Assembly: GCA_964601165.1 (NCBI GenBank)
Contig: CAZRMK010000010.1
Location: forward strand, 1-31,790
DNA: 31,790 bases
Origin: Thiosulfativibrio sp964601165
GTDB lineage: Bacteria; Pseudomonadota; Gammaproteobacteria; Thiomicrospirales; Thiomicrospiraceae
Reading direction: 5' to 3'
Shown here piece by piece: positions 7,241 to 15,934 of the stretch; positions within the stretch are counted from its first letter, which is position 1; every line of letters begins with the position of its first letter. Under the pieces are notes generated by a model. It was not told the DNA's origin. It saw only the letters and a list, made by a program, of their open reading frames with translations, and made no database searches. Made by a program: the position numbers and the translations under genes.

Positions 7241-7274
7241 CCTAAATCCTGCAAGTGCTTGCAGTATTTAGATA
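7241..7274. repeat. Compact copy of the ACCTAAATCCTGCAAG palindrome overlapping the alr stop
   Basis: CTAAATCCTGCAAG (7242-7255) pairs with CTTGCAGTATTTAG (7258-7271) around a 2-base loop with one mismatch. The alr stop codon (minus strand, 7270-7268) lies within the right arm. There is no T-run typical of an intrinsic terminator on either side, although the hairpin could still act as a 3'-end stabiliser. The remaining intergenic DNA up to 7083 shows nothing else I can name. Confidence 0.7.
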
Positions 7275-8386
7275 TCAGGGCTTCTAACATCAATTATAGG
7301 AACTCTTTGTGTCACTCCACATAATAACTCATAACTAATAGTTCCAGCATATTTAGCAATTAAATCAACAGAAAGATCTTTTCCCCATAAAATAACAGTT
7401 TCTCCAATCTCAATTTTATCATTAAAATCGGTTAAATTTATGGTTATCATATCCATTGAAATACATCCGACTATCGGCACCTTCTTTCCTTGAATAAGTA
7501 CTGGAGTCCCTGTTGGAGCATGCCGAGGGTAGCCATCCCCGTATCCTATGGCAACTACACCAATCAACGAACGTCTATCGGCTTTCCAGGTTTGCCCATA
7601 ACCAACCGCTTCTCCTGCTTCAATCCATTTGAGGCTAGTAATTTCAGAAACAAGGGTCATGACTGGTATTAACTTATTAAGACCCTCTGTCTTAAGATCC
7701 TTTGTTTTAAGACCCTTCGACTCATCTAAATTTCCCGCTCCATAAAGCATAATGCCTGGACGAACCCAATCCAAATGAGAAATAGGAAAGTTTTGTATCG
7801 CCGCAGAATTAGCTAAACTTTTGGGGGCTGTAATATCCTTAGTTAATTCATTAAACATTTCAAACTGTTGTTGGGTAAATTCTACACTCTCATCAGCAGA
7901 AGCAAAATGACTCATATAGTGAACCACGGGAGAAACTTTTAGTTGCTTCAACCTGAGATGAACCTTTGGTAAGGTTTCTGGCAAAAAACCTAAACGGTGC
8001 ATTCCTGTATCAATTTTAATCCAAATATTTAATACATTGGAGCTATTTAAATATATTAACCAATCTAACTGATAATCAGAATGAATCACAAAATCTAATC
8101 TATGCTGAATAACTAAAGAAAACTCTGCCTCAGAAAACAACCCTTCCAGCAAAATAATTCGATGTAAAAATCCTTTATGGCGTAATTTAATTGCCTCGTC
8201 AATTGAAGCAACCCCAAAAGCATCAGTACTAGAAAGTTGTTCTGCAACCCTAAGCATACCATGCCCATATCCATTCGCTTTAATCACAGATATAATTTTA
8301 GCTTGTGGTGCAAAGGCTCGAACCTGATTTAGATTAGACTTTAAAGCTTCCAAATCAATATAGGCTTTAACAGGGCGATAGTTCAT
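7268..8386 (-). CDS. alr: Alanine racemase
   Basis: This 372-residue PLP enzyme interconverts L- and D-alanine for peptidoglycan. The PLP lysine is Lys 36 in VIKANGYGHG. The second catalytic residue is the tyrosine of VAIGYGDGYPR near residue 271, and IDTGMHRLGF and CISMDMITI are family motifs. The start directly follows the dnaB stop with no gap. Near residues 222-237 the protein carries an extra polar stretch, KGLKTKDLKTEGLNK, coded by three 15-bp units at 7677-7721. It replaces the short loop before PVMTLVSEI in ordinary Alr, lies on the surface between the two domains by homology, and probably does not harm activity. Confidence 0.93.
   Translation of the reverse strand: MNYRPVKAYIDLEALKSNLNQVRAFAPQAKIISVIKANGYGHGMLRVAEQLSSTDAFGVASIDEAIKLRHKGFLHRIILLEGLFSEAEFSLVIQHRLDFVIHSDYQLDWLIYLNSSNVLNIWIKIDTGMHRLGFLPETLPKVHLRLKQLKVSPVVHYMSHFASADESVEFTQQQFEMFNELTKDITAPKSLANSAAIQNFPISHLDWVRPGIMLYGAGNLDESKGLKTKDLKTEGLNKLIPVMTLVSEITSLKWIEAGEAVGYGQTWKADRRSLIGVVAIGYGDGYPRHAPTGTPVLIQGKKVPIVGCISMDMITINLTDFNDKIEIGETVILWGKDLSVDLIAKYAGTISYELLCGVTQRVPIIDVRSPDI
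7677..7721. repeat. Three tandem 15-bp units within alr
   Basis: Units begin TTAAGACCCTCTGTC, TTAAGATCCTTTGTT and TTAAGACCCTTCGAC. Unit length is a multiple of three, so gain or loss keeps the alr frame. They encode the LKT/LKT/LNK-type polar loop. Confidence 0.75.
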
Positions 8387-9811
8387 TTAATATCCCTGCT
8401 CAGGAACTTCAAATCCTGCAAAATTATCAAAACGAGTATATTCGCCTATAAAAGTGAAACGTATATTTGCTAAAGAACCATTACGATGTTTACCAATAAT
8501 AATTTCAGCGGTTCCCTTGTCATCACTGTCGGGGTTATAAACTTCATCACGATAAATAAAAACAATCAAATCAGCATCCTGTTCAATCGCTCCAGACTCA
8601 CGTAAATCAGACATGATTGGACGCTTGTTTGGACGTTGCTCTAAACTACGATTAAGCTGCGATAGAGCAATAACAGGAACATCTAACTCTTTTGCAAGTG
8701 CTTTTAAGCCTCGAGAAATTTCTGAAATTTCATTGACCCGATTATCGGTATTAATTGAACCTCGCATGAGCTGCAAGTAATCAATCACAATTAAACCTAA
8801 CCCAGAAACCTTAGTTTCAGGATTTTCAATACCTGCTTCTGTCGCATCTTTTAATTGCTTATCACGAAGATCTTTATCAATACGGCGAGCACGCGCTCGA
8901 AGTTCATTAATAGGTAAAGATGGGCTATCATCAATACGAATATCTGCTTCTGATAGAATACTCACCGCCTTATTAAGCTTCGGCCAGTCATCTTGTTTAA
9001 ACTTTCCAGTACGCATTCTATGAGCATTAATTCTCCCCAATGAACTAATCATTCTCATCGCTAACTGCTCACCAGACATTTCTAAACTAAAAACAGCCAC
9101 GGCAGCCCCGCTTTTAGTAGCTACATTTTCGGCTAAATTCATTGAAAAGGCAGTTTTTCCCATTGATGGTCGCCCTGCAACAATAATTAAATCCCCGTTA
9201 TGCAAGCCAGAAGTTATTTCATCAAACTCTGTTAAGTGGGTTTCAAGACCTGTAATATTGCCATCAGAATTAAACAACTCATCAATCTTAATCAATGCAG
9301 ATTCTAGCAAGGTTTCCATGGTTTTATAGTCACGTTGTTTACCTGAACTATGCTCTGCAATGGACAAGATACTAGATTCTGCCATATCTAATACCTCTGT
9401 AATATCTCGTCCTTGAGGGTGATAACAAGTTTCAGAAATATCGTTAGAAGTTTGAATTAGAGAGCGCAGAATGGCTTTTTCTCGTACCAACTGTGCATAA
9501 TAGAGTATGTTAGCTGCACTTGGAGTATTTTGGACAACTTCAATGAGATAACTTTTATCTCCAGCAACTTCAAGCAAGCCATTTCTACTTAGGGCTTCTA
9601 TAACAGTCACCAAATCCAAGGGGCTATTTTTTTGATTTAAGCTAATAATAGTCGCAAAAATAACTTGATGCTGTTTAGTATAAAAATCAAATTCTTTTAG
9701 CACTGCAGAAACATCATCTACTGTATCAGTAGAAAGCATTAAACCACCAATAACAGATTGTTCAGCTTCTATAGAGTGAGGAGGAGTTTTAAAAAGTTCG
9801 TCTTTGACCAT
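8387..9811 (-). CDS. dnaB: Replicative DNA helicase DnaB
   Basis: The 474-residue protein unwinds DNA ahead of the replication fork as a homohexamer. Residues 1-115 form the N-terminal domain (PPHSIEAEQSVIGGLM), followed by a linker that binds primase and the RecA-like motor. Walker A is GRPSMGKT (213-220), Walker B LIVIDYLQLM near 345, and the DnaB motifs SLEMSGEQL and SDLRESGAIEQDADLIVFIYRDE follow. Length matches the family, with no intein at the usual P-loop or H4 sites. It reads directly into alr, a dnaB-alr pairing common in gammaproteobacteria. Degenerate halves of the palindromic repeat (GCAGAATTTAGGT at 9832-9844) lie just upstream. Confidence 0.96.
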   Translation of the reverse strand: MVKDELFKTPPHSIEAEQSVIGGLMLSTDTVDDVSAVLKEFDFYTKQHQVIFATIISLNQKNSPLDLVTVIEALSRNGLLEVAGDKSYLIEVVQNTPSAANILYYAQLVREKAILRSLIQTSNDISETCYHPQGRDITEVLDMAESSILSIAEHSSGKQRDYKTMETLLESALIKIDELFNSDGNITGLETHLTEFDEITSGLHNGDLIIVAGRPSMGKTAFSMNLAENVATKSGAAVAVFSLEMSGEQLAMRMISSLGRINAHRMRTGKFKQDDWPKLNKAVSILSEADIRIDDSPSLPINELRARARRIDKDLRDKQLKDATEAGIENPETKVSGLGLIVIDYLQLMRGSINTDNRVNEISEISRGLKALAKELDVPVIALSQLNRSLEQRPNKRPIMSDLRESGAIEQDADLIVFIYRDEVYNPDSDDKGTAEIIIGKHRNGSLANIRFTFIGEYTRFDNFAGFEVPEQGY

Positions 9812-9865
9812 TGGTTTATACTGAGACCTTTGCAGAATTTAGGTGAAATAATTAAGTGCAGAAAT

Positions 9866-10699
9866 TTAGACTTTTCTTGATTCCATCGCAAGATGCTCTT
9901 CAGCTAAACGAATTGCCTCTTCAGCATTTATCCCTTGGTGCATGAAATCGTAGGTTATTTGTTGTTTTTTAGAAAGAAAACGATTTTCAAAATCTGCTAT
10001 TAACGTTTTCCAAGCTTGTTTATCTTGAGGTACTTCTGGAGTATGGGTCAAAAGCTTAGCTAAGGTTGCAAAAGCAATACTGGTTTGATTCATTGTTTGC
10101 AAATGACATTTAAAATCATTAAAGTCTTCTTGCAACTCTATTAATCTCGCCGCCGCAGGTAATTGAAGCTGAAAGGTCTTTTCTGCACGATCAATAAAAT
10201 TAAGAATTTCTTGTTGATTAACTTCAGACTGTGCTGCCGCTAGATTAAGCGCCATGCTGGCCTCTTGAAAATCTGCTTCATCCGCAGAAAGAGCTGAGCC
10301 TTCTTCAATGAAGTCAAATTCAGACAGAGTAGCATTTTGCATAGAAACTAAAGCAGTTTGCTCATCGGTCATCACCAACCGATGGTGCGATAACAACTGA
10401 CCAGAAGTAACCTGAGAAATATGACAACCACATAAAAAACGGTTTTCTATCTCTCTTAAATGAATAACCTCAACGCCCTCTAAACAATAAACCTCTCCTG
10501 TCTGTTCATTTTTTGTACGCAAACTCAATATTTGAGAGGGCAAGAACATATCAGGTTGTTCAACCCAAAAACTAAATCCCGTTAAATTAACATCAAACCC
10601 TGTGAAAGCAACTGAGAACTCAATATCTTCATGATCCGTTACACTAAAAGGTCGGGAAAGCCTAGAAGATTGACGTTGCTCTAAGTCTAGCTGAATCAT
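9866..10699 (-). CDS. PilZ-like domain protein of unknown role
   Basis: The N-terminal ~105 residues resemble a PilZ domain: QRQSSRLSRPF fits the RxxxR c-di-GMP loop loosely and GFDVNLTGFSF the [DN]xSxxG motif, with N replacing S. The remaining ~170 residues are polar and mostly helical by composition (QEILNFIDRAEKTFQLQLPAAARLIELQEDFNDF), ending ESRKV, with no family I can name. No signal peptide or membrane segment is seen, so it is likely cytoplasmic. It is the last gene of the minus-strand run starting at 13335. Whether it binds c-di-GMP is uncertain because the second motif is altered. Alternative: an uncharacterised conserved protein with a degenerate PilZ fold. Confidence 0.55.
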   Translation of the reverse strand: MIQLDLEQRQSSRLSRPFSVTDHEDIEFSVAFTGFDVNLTGFSFWVEQPDMFLPSQILSLRTKNEQTGEVYCLEGVEVIHLREIENRFLCGCHISQVTSGQLLSHHRLVMTDEQTALVSMQNATLSEFDFIEEGSALSADEADFQEASMALNLAAAQSEVNQQEILNFIDRAEKTFQLQLPAAARLIELQEDFNDFKCHLQTMNQTSIAFATLAKLLTHTPEVPQDKQAWKTLIADFENRFLSKKQQITYDFMHQGINAEEAIRLAEEHLAMESRKV

Positions 10700-10730
10700 T
10701 TTAAGCGTACCTCTGAAACTATTTAGAAGA

Positions 10731-10988
10731 TTACTTTAAAAAACCAAGTGCTTCGCATTCTGCTTGTGGCATCCAACCTAAACAGGCTCTTACTTTTAGC
10801 GATTGGTAATTTCTTACCATTGGCATAATCGTTAATACTCCCCATAAAATTTGATAGCACTGCCAGCCAATGGCGGAAGGCTGTTTAGCCCACCATAAAT
10901 TATTTACCCCAAAATGCTTAGTCTTGAAAATTAAATGTATTGCAAGTTTCCAATACCTTTTACCATATTCTATTCTAATTTTATTCAC
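10731..10988 (-). CDS. Small hypothetical protein, GTG start, coupled to tlpA
   Basis: I do not recognise this 85-residue basic, tryptophan-rich protein (WWAKQPSAIGWQCYQILWG; ends CLGWMPQAECEALGFLK). The start would be GTG at 10988-10986. The AGGG embedded in the TAG stop of the preceding thioredoxin-like gene (11001-10998) lies 9 bases upstream, which supports real, coupled translation. It has a weak hydrophobic stretch but no clear membrane segment. It could also be a leftover of a longer gene; nothing on either side in the other frames extends it. Confidence 0.45.
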   Translation of the reverse strand: MNKIRIEYGKRYWKLAIHLIFKTKHFGVNNLWWAKQPSAIGWQCYQILWGVLTIMPMVRNYQSLKVRACLGWMPQAECEALGFLK

Positions 10989-10999
10989 TTTAAAATACC

Positions 11000-11527
11000 C
11001 TATGATTTACCATGTTTTTTTTCATAAGCGTCCATAAAATCTTCTAAATCTTGCATGCTAACCAGCCCTGTTGTTGTTGCTACTATCAAACCTTCTGGTG
11101 AAATCATATAAGTCGTTGGGAGACCTTTTAAAAGCCCAAAAGGAGTTGTTCTTCCATCTGCTCCACCAATTATACGAACGATAGGAAAATTAACCATCAA
11201 ATCTTCTGCAAACGCTTTAACCTCTTCGACGGGATTGGTTTCATAATTCACTCCTAATACGATAGCTCTTTTATCTTGATGCTTTTCATGAAACATAACT
11301 AATTCAGGAATCTCTTTTATACAAGGTGGACACCAAGTTGCCCAAAAATTAACGACAATCCATTTTCCTCTAAAGTCTGACAATCTAACAATATCGCCAT
11401 TTAAATCAACAAACTCGATATTTGTTACTTCTCCTTGTTCCACAGAAGATGACTTTGCCTGCACTTGCAATGACATTAAGCTCATTGCTAAGATTGCTGC
11501 TAAAATATAAACCGTTTTTTTTAACAT
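11000..11527 (-). CDS. TlpA/ResA-like periplasmic thioredoxin
   Basis: The 175-residue exported thiol-disulfide oxidoreductase has a signal peptide (residues 1-24, ending VQAKS), then a thioredoxin fold with the active site WATWCPPC (Cys 66 and Cys 69) and the cis-proline loop GLPTTYMI near residue 140. VKAFAEDLMVNFPIV fits the insertion seen in TlpA/ResA/CcmG-type proteins. Such proteins reduce periplasmic disulfides, often in cytochrome c maturation or for a particular client; no client can be inferred from the neighbours, which are hda upstream and a small ORF downstream. A 27-bp gap separates it from hda. Confidence 0.85.
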   Translation of the reverse strand: MLKKTVYILAAILAMSLMSLQVQAKSSSVEQGEVTNIEFVDLNGDIVRLSDFRGKWIVVNFWATWCPPCIKEIPELVMFHEKHQDKRAIVLGVNYETNPVEEVKAFAEDLMVNFPIVRIIGGADGRTTPFGLLKGLPTTYMISPEGLIVATTTGLVSMQDLEDFMDAYEKKHGKS

Positions 11528-11554
11528 TTAATTTCCTTTTCTAATGTTTACTGA

Positions 11555-12298
11555 TTAACTATAACGCTCAGAGGGTAACCCTAAAATTTTTTTAACCAAT
11601 GGCAATTTTAAATGCCTTTTTTCAGCCAAAGACTCCTGCTCTAACAAGGATAACACTGCCATCAATTCAGGAAGATGACTAGAGAATTGCTTTACTAAAT
11701 AATTCCCCACTGTAGTAGATAATTCAAAGCCTCTTTTTTGAGCATGTCGCTGTAATGCATCTACCAAGTCCTTATTTTTTGATAAAGCTGGTATAGGAAT
11801 AGTTAATACATTTACTAAAGCACTATTCAAGTTGGAATACACAACATCCCACTCAAGATAGGATGTTTCTCCTGTGCAAACAACAATATTTCCCGCCGCT
11901 TGTGCTTTAATCAATAGGTTTTCTAAAGACTTTTGCCATTCAACCTGATGAATTTTAGTATCAATGTCATCAATACAAATTAAAGATACATCTTCTAAAC
12001 CCTTTAAACTATCTGCAATTAAGGGCAAACTGGTATCTTTTAAAGGTAAGTAGACAGAAGACTCATTTAAACTGGATTTATACCGACATGCTGCTTGTAA
12101 TAAATGGGTTTTACCTGCTCCAGATGCCCCTTGCAAATAAAACCCTGCTGCATGTTTTTGTCTTAAACTTGCCTGAAATTGATTAAGTAAAATAGCCGTT
12201 GCTGGCTCTGCCGTAACAAAAGTATCAAAAGAAACTTCTTCCCTTGAACTTATTTTAAGTGGAATTTGCACGTTTAAGATGCTTGTCATTATTGCCAT
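11555..12298 (-). CDS. hda: Hda-type DnaA regulatory inactivator
   Basis: This DnaA-related AAA+ protein of about 245 residues promotes hydrolysis of DnaA-bound ATP at the replisome in the Hda family. Walker A is GASGAGKTHLLQA (57-65), Walker B LICIDDIDT near 106, and the C-terminal LPELMAVLSLLEQESLAEKRHLKLPLVKKIL matches the lid helices. It lacks the DNA-binding domain IV of DnaA. The first ATG overlaps the DUF2066 stop by 10 bases; a second ATG three codons in (12289-12287) forms a TAATG junction and may be the real start. The gene is translated directly behind DUF2066, an arrangement seen across gammaproteobacteria. Confidence 0.88.
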   Translation of the reverse strand: MAIMTSILNVQIPLKISSREEVSFDTFVTAEPATAILLNQFQASLRQKHAAGFYLQGASGAGKTHLLQAACRYKSSLNESSVYLPLKDTSLPLIADSLKGLEDVSLICIDDIDTKIHQVEWQKSLENLLIKAQAAGNIVVCTGETSYLEWDVVYSNLNSALVNVLTIPIPALSKNKDLVDALQRHAQKRGFELSTTVGNYLVKQFSSHLPELMAVLSLLEQESLAEKRHLKLPLVKKILGLPSERYS

Positions 12299-13335
12299 TC
12301 TGCCAAAACCTGACCCGTTAGCTTATCGCTGCTTGTCACCACCAAGTTAATATTTTGGTGTAAATTTTCCAGCACTGAGTCAAGTTCTCCACGGTATTCA
12401 AGTCTAAAAACAATTTTATTTTGCGAGGATTCCGTTAAGGTTACCTTTCTAAATAAAGCTCTTTGAGCTTTTAAAAATGATTCTAATTTATAAAATTCTT
12501 TAAACTGATCTATACCTGTAATGGATAAATAAAATTCTCCATAACCCACTATATTTTCACGAAAGCTACTTGATAAAACACTTAACACATCATAAAAAGT
12601 TTGTTTTAAATAATTTCGAGATGCCGATTTATTTTTTATAGTCCGCTCTGCAACTTTCTCTAAATAAGAGGAATACAATTGCCAAGTTAAATGCCTATTA
12701 CCCGTCGCAAACTGTTGCATATCAATTACTAATAGATACTCTGCACCCATGTCTTTTAGCATTTCAGCCAATATTTTTTTTCGCAATTCTGTCTCAGGTA
12801 AAATCCAATCAGAATTAGTTTGGGGGATTTCTATGTCTAAAGCCACATTTCTTGCAAAGTCTTTAAAGTGCACATCACTACGATAAGGTAAATTTTGCTC
12901 AGTTAACTGGGTTACTGAACCTGCTAAAGAGTGTCCTGCTACTACAAATATTTTAGGGCGTTGCTCTAAAGGCCAAACCAGTAAATTACTTTTTTGAAAC
13001 TGCTGATAAATACGTTGTGCAGAAAAGTCAAAAAATATTTTCTCGCCAATCTGAACCCCATCCCTTATCACAGGGCGGTAGCCATAAGTATTTAACCATG
13101 CTTTTGGATTATCAGTAAAAACTTTCCTTTCAGGATTGGATAAAATTTGTAAACTTCCCGTTAAACGAATCAATTCGATTTGCATCGCTCTATTCAGTAA
13201 CTGATCAAAAGACTGACCTTCAACCTTAGGAATTTCAACACGAAACAAAGCTATATCTTGCTCCGCAGCTTGTGAAGCCATGCTCATTTGCGTAGCAAGT
13301 AACCCAACAAGTAATAAAACAATAAAGCTTCTCAT
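12289..13335 (-). CDS. DUF2066 exported protein
   Basis: The 348-residue protein has a cleavable signal peptide (MRSFIVLLLVGLLATQMSMASQA) and the DUF2066 pattern: VEVP/VEGQS-like LFRVEIPKVEGQSFDQLLNRAM, ALxxxLIRLTGS and YGYRPV, with an internal domain ending YRGELDSVLENLHQ. The function of the family is not known, but it is repeatedly the gene before hda and divergent from purM in gammaproteobacteria. It is probably periplasmic. It is the first gene of its run; the 143 bp to purM must hold both promoters, but I could not place convincing hexamers. Confidence 0.85.
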   Translation of the reverse strand: MRSFIVLLLVGLLATQMSMASQAAEQDIALFRVEIPKVEGQSFDQLLNRAMQIELIRLTGSLQILSNPERKVFTDNPKAWLNTYGYRPVIRDGVQIGEKIFFDFSAQRIYQQFQKSNLLVWPLEQRPKIFVVAGHSLAGSVTQLTEQNLPYRSDVHFKDFARNVALDIEIPQTNSDWILPETELRKKILAEMLKDMGAEYLLVIDMQQFATGNRHLTWQLYSSYLEKVAERTIKNKSASRNYLKQTFYDVLSVLSSSFRENIVGYGEFYLSITGIDQFKEFYKLESFLKAQRALFRKVTLTESSQNKIVFRLEYRGELDSVLENLHQNINLVVTSSDKLTGQVLAEWQ

Positions 13336-13478
13336 ATCTTCCTTAACTTAATACCCTAGATTTAGTTACAATATGTTATCCGATTTTACAGATTTTTTTA
13401 GATAATAAGAATTGTTTTATCCAAACCCCTTTTAATTTTACACTTATCATATTTGCTCAAAGGCTTTCGACATACACC

Positions 13479-14522
13479 ATGACTACAAAAAACCAATCTA
13501 TCAGTTACAAAGATGCAGGCGTTGATATTGATGCAGGAAATGCACTAGTTGATGCTATTAAACCCATTGCTAAAGCTACTTCTAGACCAGAGGTTAAAAA
13601 TTCTCTGGGTGGATTTGGGGCTTTGTTTGAGTTAGATATGCAAAAATATACCAATCCACTACTGGTTTCTGGAACAGATGGCGTTGGTACTAAGCTTCGT
13701 CTCGCCATTGACAACAATAAACACGACCAAGTAGGTATTGATTTGGTTGCTATGTGCGTTAATGACCTTATTGTTCAAGGCGCAGAACCATTATTTTTCT
13801 TAGACTACTATGCAACAGGCAAGCTAGACATTGAAGTGGCTGCATCGGTTATTAAAGGAATTGGCGAAGGTTGCATTCAGTCGGGCTGTGCTCTTATTGG
13901 TGGTGAAACAGCGGAAATGCCAGGCATGTATCCTAAGGGTGATTATGACCTAGCTGGGTTCTGTGTTGGTATTGTTGAAAAGTCTGATTTAATTGACGGT
14001 ACTAAAGTAGCTGCTGGAGATCTATTGCTTGGCTTAGCCTCTTCTGGCCCTCATTCGAACGGTTATTCATTAATTCGTAAAATTATGGAGGTTAATAACA
14101 CCGACCCTCAACAAGATTGCAATGGACAACCTTTAATTGATGCTCTAATGACTCCTACTAAAATTTATGTTAAATCTGTTTTAGAGCTTATGAAAGCAGT
14201 TGATATTCATGCTATTTCTCATATTACAGGTGGGGGATTATTAGAAAACTTGCCGCGTGTTATGCCTGAGAACACGCAAGCCGATATCGATACCCAAAGC
14301 TGGGATAGACCTGCTGTCTTTAATTGGATTCAACAAGCTGGAAATGTTGAATTTGAAGAAATGCATCGCACTTTAAATTGTGGAATAGGTCTTGTTATTG
14401 TTATTTCTGCCGCCGATAAAGATAAGGCAATTGAAGTACTTTCATCTCAAGGTGAAATAGTTACCGTTATTGGTAAAATTACATCTTCAGATAGCCACGA
14501 ACCTAGCGTCAAACTAAGATAA
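13479..14522 (+). CDS. purM: Phosphoribosylformylglycinamidine cyclo-ligase (AIR synthetase)
   Basis: The 347-residue enzyme closes the imidazole ring in step five of purine synthesis, using ATP to turn FGAM into AIR. Family motifs are all present: SYKDAGVDIDAGNALV at the start, SGTDGVGTKLRLA, MCVNDLIVQGAEPLFFLDYYATGKL, GGETAEMPGMY, LASSGPHSNGYSLIRK and ISHITGGGLLENLPR. Length equals that of the E. coli enzyme within a few residues. It is followed 10 bp later by purN, the usual pair. No PUR box could be confirmed. Confidence 0.97.
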   Translation: MTTKNQSISYKDAGVDIDAGNALVDAIKPIAKATSRPEVKNSLGGFGALFELDMQKYTNPLLVSGTDGVGTKLRLAIDNNKHDQVGIDLVAMCVNDLIVQGAEPLFFLDYYATGKLDIEVAASVIKGIGEGCIQSGCALIGGETAEMPGMYPKGDYDLAGFCVGIVEKSDLIDGTKVAAGDLLLGLASSGPHSNGYSLIRKIMEVNNTDPQQDCNGQPLIDALMTPTKIYVKSVLELMKAVDIHAISHITGGGLLENLPRVMPENTQADIDTQSWDRPAVFNWIQQAGNVEFEEMHRTLNCGIGLVIVISAADKDKAIEVLSSQGEIVTVIGKITSSDSHEPSVKLR

Positions 14523-14532
14523 ATTTGCATAA

Positions 14533-15189
14533 ATGGGTTCTAATAATAAAATTGCTGTTCTTATTTCTGGGAATGGCTCAAACCTTCAAGCTTTGATTAA
14601 TCAACAATGTAACTATGATTACGAAATAGCTCTGGTTATTTCTAATCGTCCTAATGTGTTAGGCTTAAAAATAGCAACGCAAGCTAAACTTAAAACCCTC
14701 ACAATTGACCATACTTTTTACCCTTCTAGAGCTGAGTTTGATAACGAGCTTATTAGGGCAATTGATGCCGAAAATATAAGTTTTGTTATTTTAGCAGGAT
14801 TTATGCGCATTCTTACTTCAGAATTTACATTACATTACCTTGGAAAAATGCTTAATATCCACCCTTCTCTGTTGCCAAAATATCCTGGTTTACATACGCA
14901 TAAACAAGCACTTGAGGCTGGTGATAAAGAACACGGGGTAAGTATTCATTTTGTAATTCCAAAATTAGACAGCGGTGCTGTCGTTTTACAAGCTAAAATA
15001 ACAATTGAAGCTAACGATAACGAAGAGTCTCTAAAAACTAAAGTTCAACTTCAAGAACACCAAATATATCCCTTGGCAACTCACTGGTTAAGCTCAGGAC
15101 AACTAACTTTAAACCACCATAAAGCTTTTCTAAATGGAAAATCTATTGAAGATCCTTTTTTTTGCAAAACTTACAGCCAGAAAAGGTAA
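14533..15189 (+). CDS. purN: Phosphoribosylglycinamide formyltransferase 1
   Basis: The 218-residue enzyme transfers a formyl group from 10-formyl-THF to GAR. The N-terminal VLISGNGSNLQALI binds phosphate. The folate site and catalytic residues lie in ILAGFMRIL and NIHPSLLPKYPGLHTHKQAL (Asn and His of NIHPS), and the catalytic aspartate is in PKLDSGAVVLQ. Its length is about that of the E. coli protein. It lies tight behind purM. The end of the gene (FFCKTYSQKR) runs up to the DUF3108 Shine-Dalgarno sequence. Confidence 0.95.
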   Translation: MGSNNKIAVLISGNGSNLQALINQQCNYDYEIALVISNRPNVLGLKIATQAKLKTLTIDHTFYPSRAEFDNELIRAIDAENISFVILAGFMRILTSEFTLHYLGKMLNIHPSLLPKYPGLHTHKQALEAGDKEHGVSIHFVIPKLDSGAVVLQAKITIEANDNEESLKTKVQLQEHQIYPLATHWLSSGQLTLNHHKAFLNGKSIEDPFFCKTYSQKR

Positions 15190-15193
15190 TGAA

Positions 15194-15931
15194 ATGACCC
15201 ACAAAACCCTTTTTCAAATTATAACTTTAGTTATCTTAAATTTTTTATTACAACCTGTTTTAGCCAACCCTGCCAACCAGCCTCTCAAAAACTTTAATGC
15301 TATTTTTGATGTCTATGTTTTTGGGTTTGATATTGGTGATGCTAATCATAAATTAGCATGTAATAACAGTCTCTGCCAGCTTACAAGTGAAGCTATTCCT
15401 ACAAAATGGGCGCGTCGTTGGGTTAATGAGGAAATGCTTGAAACTATTCAACTTGATCAATCTAACAATAACATAATGCTATTGGAATATAAGCAATTAA
15501 TTACCCGTCATAAAAACAATGAAACAACTAAAAAAACCGTTACCCTGCGTCGTGATATAGAAAACAATCAAATTAAATTTATAGAAGAACAAAAAATCTT
15601 TGCTGCTCCACTACATGCCTTCGATATGATTTCTATTACTTATGCAATTCAGTATTTAGTAAAAAACCAACAACCTATCAGCGATTTATTTTTACAGGAT
15701 AAAGATTATCAGCGAAAAATAACCTTCTCAGAGAGCTTTAAGAAAGATAAAATCAGCCTTAACTTTGCAGAATTAATTCCTACCTTACACTTTGCCTTTT
15801 CTAATGAAGAAGTTGACGCCGAGCTCTGGCTTATTCCTGAATTAAATTATTTTCCAGGCAAAATTAAAGTGCATAATAAAGAAAAAAACCGTACCGTAAC
15901 TTTACGATTACAGAATAAACCAGAAAGATAA
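15194..15931 (+). CDS. DUF3108 exported protein
   Basis: The 245-residue protein starts with a signal peptide (MTHKTLFQIITLVILNFLLQPVLA, cut before NPANQP), so it is periplasmic. The remaining sequence (FNAIFDVYVFGFDIGDANHKL ... LNYFPGKIKVHNKEKNRTVTLRLQ) fits DUF3108, a beta-rich family of unknown function that usually follows purMN in gammaproteobacteria. The frame is open 20 codons further upstream, overlapping purN, but ATG 15194 is preceded by AAAAGG at 15181-15186 and begins the signal peptide, so it is preferred. Confidence 0.78.
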   Translation: MTHKTLFQIITLVILNFLLQPVLANPANQPLKNFNAIFDVYVFGFDIGDANHKLACNNSLCQLTSEAIPTKWARRWVNEEMLETIQLDQSNNNIMLLEYKQLITRHKNNETTKKTVTLRRDIENNQIKFIEEQKIFAAPLHAFDMISITYAIQYLVKNQQPISDLFLQDKDYQRKITFSESFKKDKISLNFAELIPTLHFAFSNEEVDAELWLIPELNYFPGKIKVHNKEKNRTVTLRLQNKPER

Positions 15932-15934
15932 CAT

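Noticed and set aside
13336..13478. Divergent promoters and a PurR-type operator between DUF2066 and purM.
   Set aside because: TTGTTT and TTTAAT are only 13 bp apart and no convincing PUR box was found; too weak to list.
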